Source: Chitinophaga pinensis (GTDB lineage: Bacteria > Bacteroidota > Bacteroidia > UKL13-3). From it: a stretch of 8,948 nucleotides of DNA. A program made the position numbers and the translations under genes. Below, piece after piece: positions 6,592 through 8,948 of this stretch. The first letter of the stretch is position 1; each line of letters opens with the position of its first letter. The notes below the pieces were generated by a model that did not search any database, was not told where the DNA came from, and was given only the letters and a program-made list of their open reading frames with translations. The DNA lies in contig CAMCQX010000046.1 of NCBI GenBank assembly GCA_945876985.1, positions 1 to 8,948 on the forward strand, written 5' to 3'.

Positions 6592-6655
6592 TGTTAGAAT
6601 TAATGGTTATTTATTTAACCAACAAAGCAATAACTTTAAAAATAAAATTCTAATA
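6592..6655. other. Nested inverted repeat between the acyltransferase genes
   Basis: TTAGAATT (6594-6601) is complementary to AATTCTAA (6646-6653), extendable by one G-T and one T-A pair. Inside it, TGGTTA (6604-6609) pairs with TAACCA (6616-6621) around a six-base loop. The rest of the 174-base gap is A/T-rich, with long T runs at 6671-6680 and 6701-6711. This could fold as RNA, but arms this A/T-rich can arise by chance. Confidence 0.3.
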
Positions 6656-6735
6656 AGAATATAAGCAAGATATTTTTTTTTGGTTTGCTAATAAATTACT
6701 TTTTTTTTTACATCTTGCAACTATTATAAATTTTG

Positions 6736-7674
6736 ATGCAGCAAATAGTTGATAAAATAGATAGGGACTTAATAAAAAGTGAACTTACAACCGAAAGGTT
6801 GGTAAGACCAACTAATAATATAACTAACCAAATATATATTTTTGATGGTAATAGCGCTCCAAATTTAATGTTGGAAGTGGGACGATTGCGTGAAATTTCT
6901 TTCAGAGAAGCTGGTGGCGGATCTTCTAAAAGTGCTGACATTGATGAGCACGACACTGGAAAATATATTTACAAACAACTCATCGTTTGGAATCCAGAAG
7001 ATGAAGAAATAGTGGGTGGGTACCGATATGCTTTGTGTAATGATGTGCTTGACGAAAATGGTTTTTACCACCTTTCAACTGCTGAAATATTTAATTACAG
7101 CGAAAAACTAAAAACAGAATATTTTCCTTATACCATTGAATTGGGAAGAAGTTTTGTTCAACCTCAATATCAACCTTCTTTAGATAATCGTAAAGGACTT
7201 TTTAGTTTAGATAATTTATGGGATGGATTAGGCGCTTTAACAGTTTTACATCCTCATATTAAATATTTTTTCGGAAAAGTTACTAACTACCAACATTTTG
7301 GTAAAGAAGCCCGCGATTATATTTTGGCATTCATGGATTTTTATTTCCCAGAAAATGAAGGCTTAGTCATTATTCCAAATCCATTAAAAGGAGAAACCGA
7401 TTGCACTGAATTTTTGAAAACAATCAAAGATTTACCATTCAAAGAAGGACATTTATATTTGAATAAAATGGTACGTTCCTTAGGTGAATATATTCCGCCT
7501 TTGTTTAATAATTACATGAACTTAAGTCCAACCATGAAAACGTTTGGAACAGCTGTAAATAGCCACTTTGGTTATGTAGAAGAAACAGGAATTATGGTTA
7601 CAATAGATGATATTTATCCGACAAAAAAAGACAGACATATCAATAGCTTTGTTGAATATCTGAAAAGTAAATAA
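6736..7674 (+). CDS. glsB: OlsB/GlsB-like N-acyltransferase
   Basis: This 312-residue protein belongs to the GNAT-related acyl-ACP-dependent N-acyltransferases (OlsB/GlsB, often called hemolysin-like). It is likely to attach a 3-hydroxy fatty acyl chain to the amino group of glycine or a related amino acid, the first step in glycine-lipid synthesis. Numbering from the ATG, the diagnostic segments are RLREISFREAGGG (50-62) followed by an acidic DIDEHD stretch (68-73), VGGYRY (93-98), ELGRSFVQPQYQ (135-146) and LWDGLGAL (161-168). The last three are where the family binds the acyl donor and acceptor. It lacks membrane spans. I chose the ATG at 6736 over the TTG immediately before it. There is no Shine-Dalgarno site, only an A/T leader. 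It follows the GlsA-like gene by 174 bases, so it may be co-transcribed or have its own promoter. It could act on an amino acid other than glycine. Confidence 0.82.
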   Translation: MQQIVDKIDRDLIKSELTTERLVRPTNNITNQIYIFDGNSAPNLMLEVGRLREISFREAGGGSSKSADIDEHDTGKYIYKQLIVWNPEDEEIVGGYRYALCNDVLDENGFYHLSTAEIFNYSEKLKTEYFPYTIELGRSFVQPQYQPSLDNRKGLFSLDNLWDGLGALTVLHPHIKYFFGKVTNYQHFGKEARDYILAFMDFYFPENEGLVIIPNPLKGETDCTEFLKTIKDLPFKEGHLYLNKMVRSLGEYIPPLFNNYMNLSPTMKTFGTAVNSHFGYVEETGIMVTIDDIYPTKKDRHINSFVEYLKSK

Positions 7675-7703
7675 TAATATAAAATTTGAATTAATAAATA
7701 AGA

Positions 7704-7770
7704 TCCCGATGCATCGGGACGAAAATTTGAAATTTGAAATTTGAAAAAATAATTTCTCGATGCATCGGAA
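7704..7770. repeat. Two related palindromes around a heptamer tandem repeat
   Basis: A perfect 16-base palindrome TCCCGATGCATCGGGA (7704-7719) is repeated with two changes at 7755-7770 (TCTCGATGCATCGGAA), and both are followed by CGAAAA. Between them lie three tandem copies of AAATTTG (7723-7743). The block fills most of the 124-base gap ahead of the heme-binding gene. Neither palindrome has a T tract, so they are not typical terminators. Confidence 0.75.
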
Positions 7771-7798
7771 CGAAAAGAAAAATTTAAAATATAATTAA

Positions 7799-8272
7799 AT
7801 GAATTACTTCAACTTCAAAAAATTCGGATTGGGTTTAGTAGCAGTTTTAATCATACTACAATTTATTAGACCAACAAAAAATGAAGGAATGGCTTTAGCT
7901 GAAACCGATATTTTACATGCTGATTCAGTGCCTGCCGAGGTACAAAAAATATTAAAAACTTCATGTTATGATTGCCATAGTAACCACACCAGTTATCCTT
8001 GGTACACCAATATTCAACCTATTGGTTTATGGATGCAATGGCATGTAAATGATGGAAAAAAAGAGTTGAATTTTTCTGAGTTTAAAAACTACAAACTAAA
8101 ACGCCAAAAGCATAAATTTGAAGAAATTAGTGAAGTAATTGAAGAACATGAAATGCCTTTGTGGTCGTATACTTTGATTCATACTGAAACAAAATTAAGT
8201 GCTGAACAAATGACTATTTTAACCAATTGGGCAAAACAAGCATTTGACAAAATAATTGTTCCAGCTCCATAA
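7799..8272 (+). CDS. Membrane-anchored heme-binding (cytochrome c-like) protein
   Basis: This 157-residue protein has one N-terminal hydrophobic segment (about 8-22), a signal anchor that would place the rest in the periplasm. A single CxxCH heme c site is present: C56, C59 and H60. The following SNHTSYPWYTNIQP stretch (61-74) and EMPLWSY (118-124) match the heme-binding domain family widespread in Bacteroidota (Haem_bd type), with M119 a plausible second axial ligand. It probably transfers electrons or senses redox state or gas. The partner is unknown. Its TAA overlaps the ATG of the next gene by one base, so the two are probably translated in a coupled way. The start at 7799 gives the full anchor. 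The leader carries the repeated palindromes. Confidence 0.87.
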   Translation: MNYFNFKKFGLGLVAVLIILQFIRPTKNEGMALAETDILHADSVPAEVQKILKTSCYDCHSNHTSYPWYTNIQPIGLWMQWHVNDGKKELNFSEFKNYKLKRQKHKFEEISEVIEEHEMPLWSYTLIHTETKLSAEQMTILTNWAKQAFDKIIVPAP

Positions 8273-8682
8273 TGGAATCTAAAAATCTGATTCTTTTACG
8301 TGGATTGCCAGGTGCGGGAAAAAGCAGTTTGGCAAACGTTTTAAGTGAAAATGAAAAGTATCCAGTTTTTGCCATTGACAATTATTTTACCGATAAAATT
8401 ACGGGTGAATATGTATTCAATTTTGCTGAAAACTATATTGCTTATCAGCAATGTGAAAGCCTTTGTAAGCAAGCATTAACACAAAGTATTACAAAAGTTT
8501 TTATTGATAATACTTTTACATTAGATTGGGAATTAACACCTTATTTTAAATTAGCTGCTGAGTTTAATTATATGCTTTATGTAATCACCGTTGAAAAATA
8601 CCATGACAATAAAAACGTGCATGATATAAGCCAAGAGCAATTAGAAAAAATGGCCGAAAAATACAAAGTGAAGTTGTTGTAA
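8272..8682 (+). CDS. P-loop kinase, N4BP2-like polynucleotide kinase-type
   Basis: This is a 136-residue cytoplasmic P-loop protein. A Walker A loop GLPGAGKSS sits at 11-19, an acidic AIDNYF segment at 34-39 is in the usual substrate-binding place, and KVFIDN with D79 at 75-80 acts as Walker B. The TFTLDWELTPY stretch (81-91) and the NVHDISQEQLEKM stretch (115-127) resemble the NTNTxxWE...PY and NxHGV...I..M signatures of the small AAA/N4BP2-like kinases. It probably phosphorylates a nucleic acid 5' end or small nucleotide, but the substrate cannot be read from sequence. Residue 118 is Asp where Gly is more common. It starts on the last base of the upstream stop codon (TAATG), indicating translational coupling with the heme-binding gene, although no functional link is obvious. 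Confidence 0.78.
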   Translation: MESKNLILLRGLPGAGKSSLANVLSENEKYPVFAIDNYFTDKITGEYVFNFAENYIAYQQCESLCKQALTQSITKVFIDNTFTLDWELTPYFKLAAEFNYMLYVITVEKYHDNKNVHDISQEQLEKMAEKYKVKLL

Positions 8683-8738
8683 AATTATATCAAATTTTTG
8701 CTTCAAGTGCTTTATTATTGCCCATATTAATTTATACA

Positions 8739-8948
8739 TTGTCGTTATCATTTAAAATAGCCAAAAAGTATTTCTTTTCAAAAAAAAAGAGTGGAACTTA
8801 TAATGCAGTTACTGTCATTTCAAGCATCAGTTTATTGGGTTATATTGTTGGAACTTGTGCACTCATTATCATCCTTTCGGTATTTAATGGCTTTGAAAAT
8901 TTATTTGCTAAAATGTACAGCAACTTTGATGCGGAGCTGCAAATATCG
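8739..8948 (+). CDS. FtsX/LolC-type ABC transporter permease, 5' part only
   Basis: An open frame of 70 codons runs off the window's right end. After a short basic start (FKIAKKYFFSKKKSG, residues 5-19) it enters a first membrane span (about 24-45, ISSISLLGYIVGTCALIIIL) and then SVFNGFENLF and a FDAELQIS-like stretch, the classic N-terminus of LolC/LolE/FtsX-like permeases in Bacteroidota. Such proteins work with an ATPase to move lipoproteins or other envelope cargo outward. The frame has no ATG before the span. TTG at 8739 is the best start (another TTG lies at 8718), and the frame is open upstream into the kinase gene. The gap from the kinase stop is 56 bases. A run of nine A at 8780-8788 sits in the basic segment but does not break the frame. 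Confidence 0.75.
   Translation, partial: MSLSFKIAKKYFFSKKKSGTYNAVTVISSISLLGYIVGTCALIIILSVFNGFENLFAKMYSNFDAELQIS

Noticed and set aside
6733..6735. TTG as the start of the GlsB-like gene
   Set aside because: An ATG follows immediately in the same frame at 6736 and is the more likely start. The TTG would add one residue only.
6708..7071. Minus-strand frames opposite the GlsB-like gene
   Set aside because: They are shadows of a gene with clear family motifs on the + strand.
8780..8788. Run of nine A as a frameshift in the permease gene
   Set aside because: The basic segment before and the membrane span after it are in the same frame and match the family, so the frame is intact.

Overview
The window looks like a chromosomal segment from an aquatic member of the Bacteroidota, possibly in or near the Flavobacteriales. 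The grounds are strong A+T bias, poor Shine-Dalgarno sites, a flavobacterial-type proteorhodopsin, glycine-lipid acyltransferases, and dispersed palindromic repeats of the kind scattered through Bacteroidota genomes. All genes lie on the + strand. The lineage is inferred from sequence character only.

Left part (1-3940), a phototrophy module. It starts with an unrecognised multi-span membrane protein (12-941). A proteorhodopsin follows (1132-1851), with the DTE residue set of an outward proton pump, Met at the spectral-tuning site, and a glycine at the helix-E position that opens a carotenoid-binding window in xanthorhodopsin. A strong intrinsic terminator (1867-1911) comes next. Then comes one continuous 669-codon gene (1931-3940) that fuses a CrtY-type lycopene beta-cyclase to a Blh-type beta-carotene 15,15'-dioxygenase. 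This polypeptide should carry lycopene through beta-carotene to retinal, the rhodopsin's chromophore. Earlier carotenoid genes (crtE, crtB, crtI) are not in the window.

Middle part (3941-5736). A Xaa-Pro aminopeptidase (4134-5426) is followed by a gene-free stretch of about 310 bases packed with unrelated inverted repeats and palindromes.

Right part (5737-8948). Two acyltransferases, a PlsC-like protein (GlsA-like, TTG start) and an OlsB/GlsB-like protein, probably make N-acyl glycine (or related amino-acid) lipids. After a spacer with a repeated palindrome come a membrane-anchored mono-heme cytochrome-type protein and a P-loop kinase that overlap by one base. The window ends inside an FtsX/LolC-type ABC permease.

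The most notable content is the rhodopsin followed by the fused cyclase-dioxygenase, with a terminator between them that may set a high rhodopsin-to-enzyme ratio.
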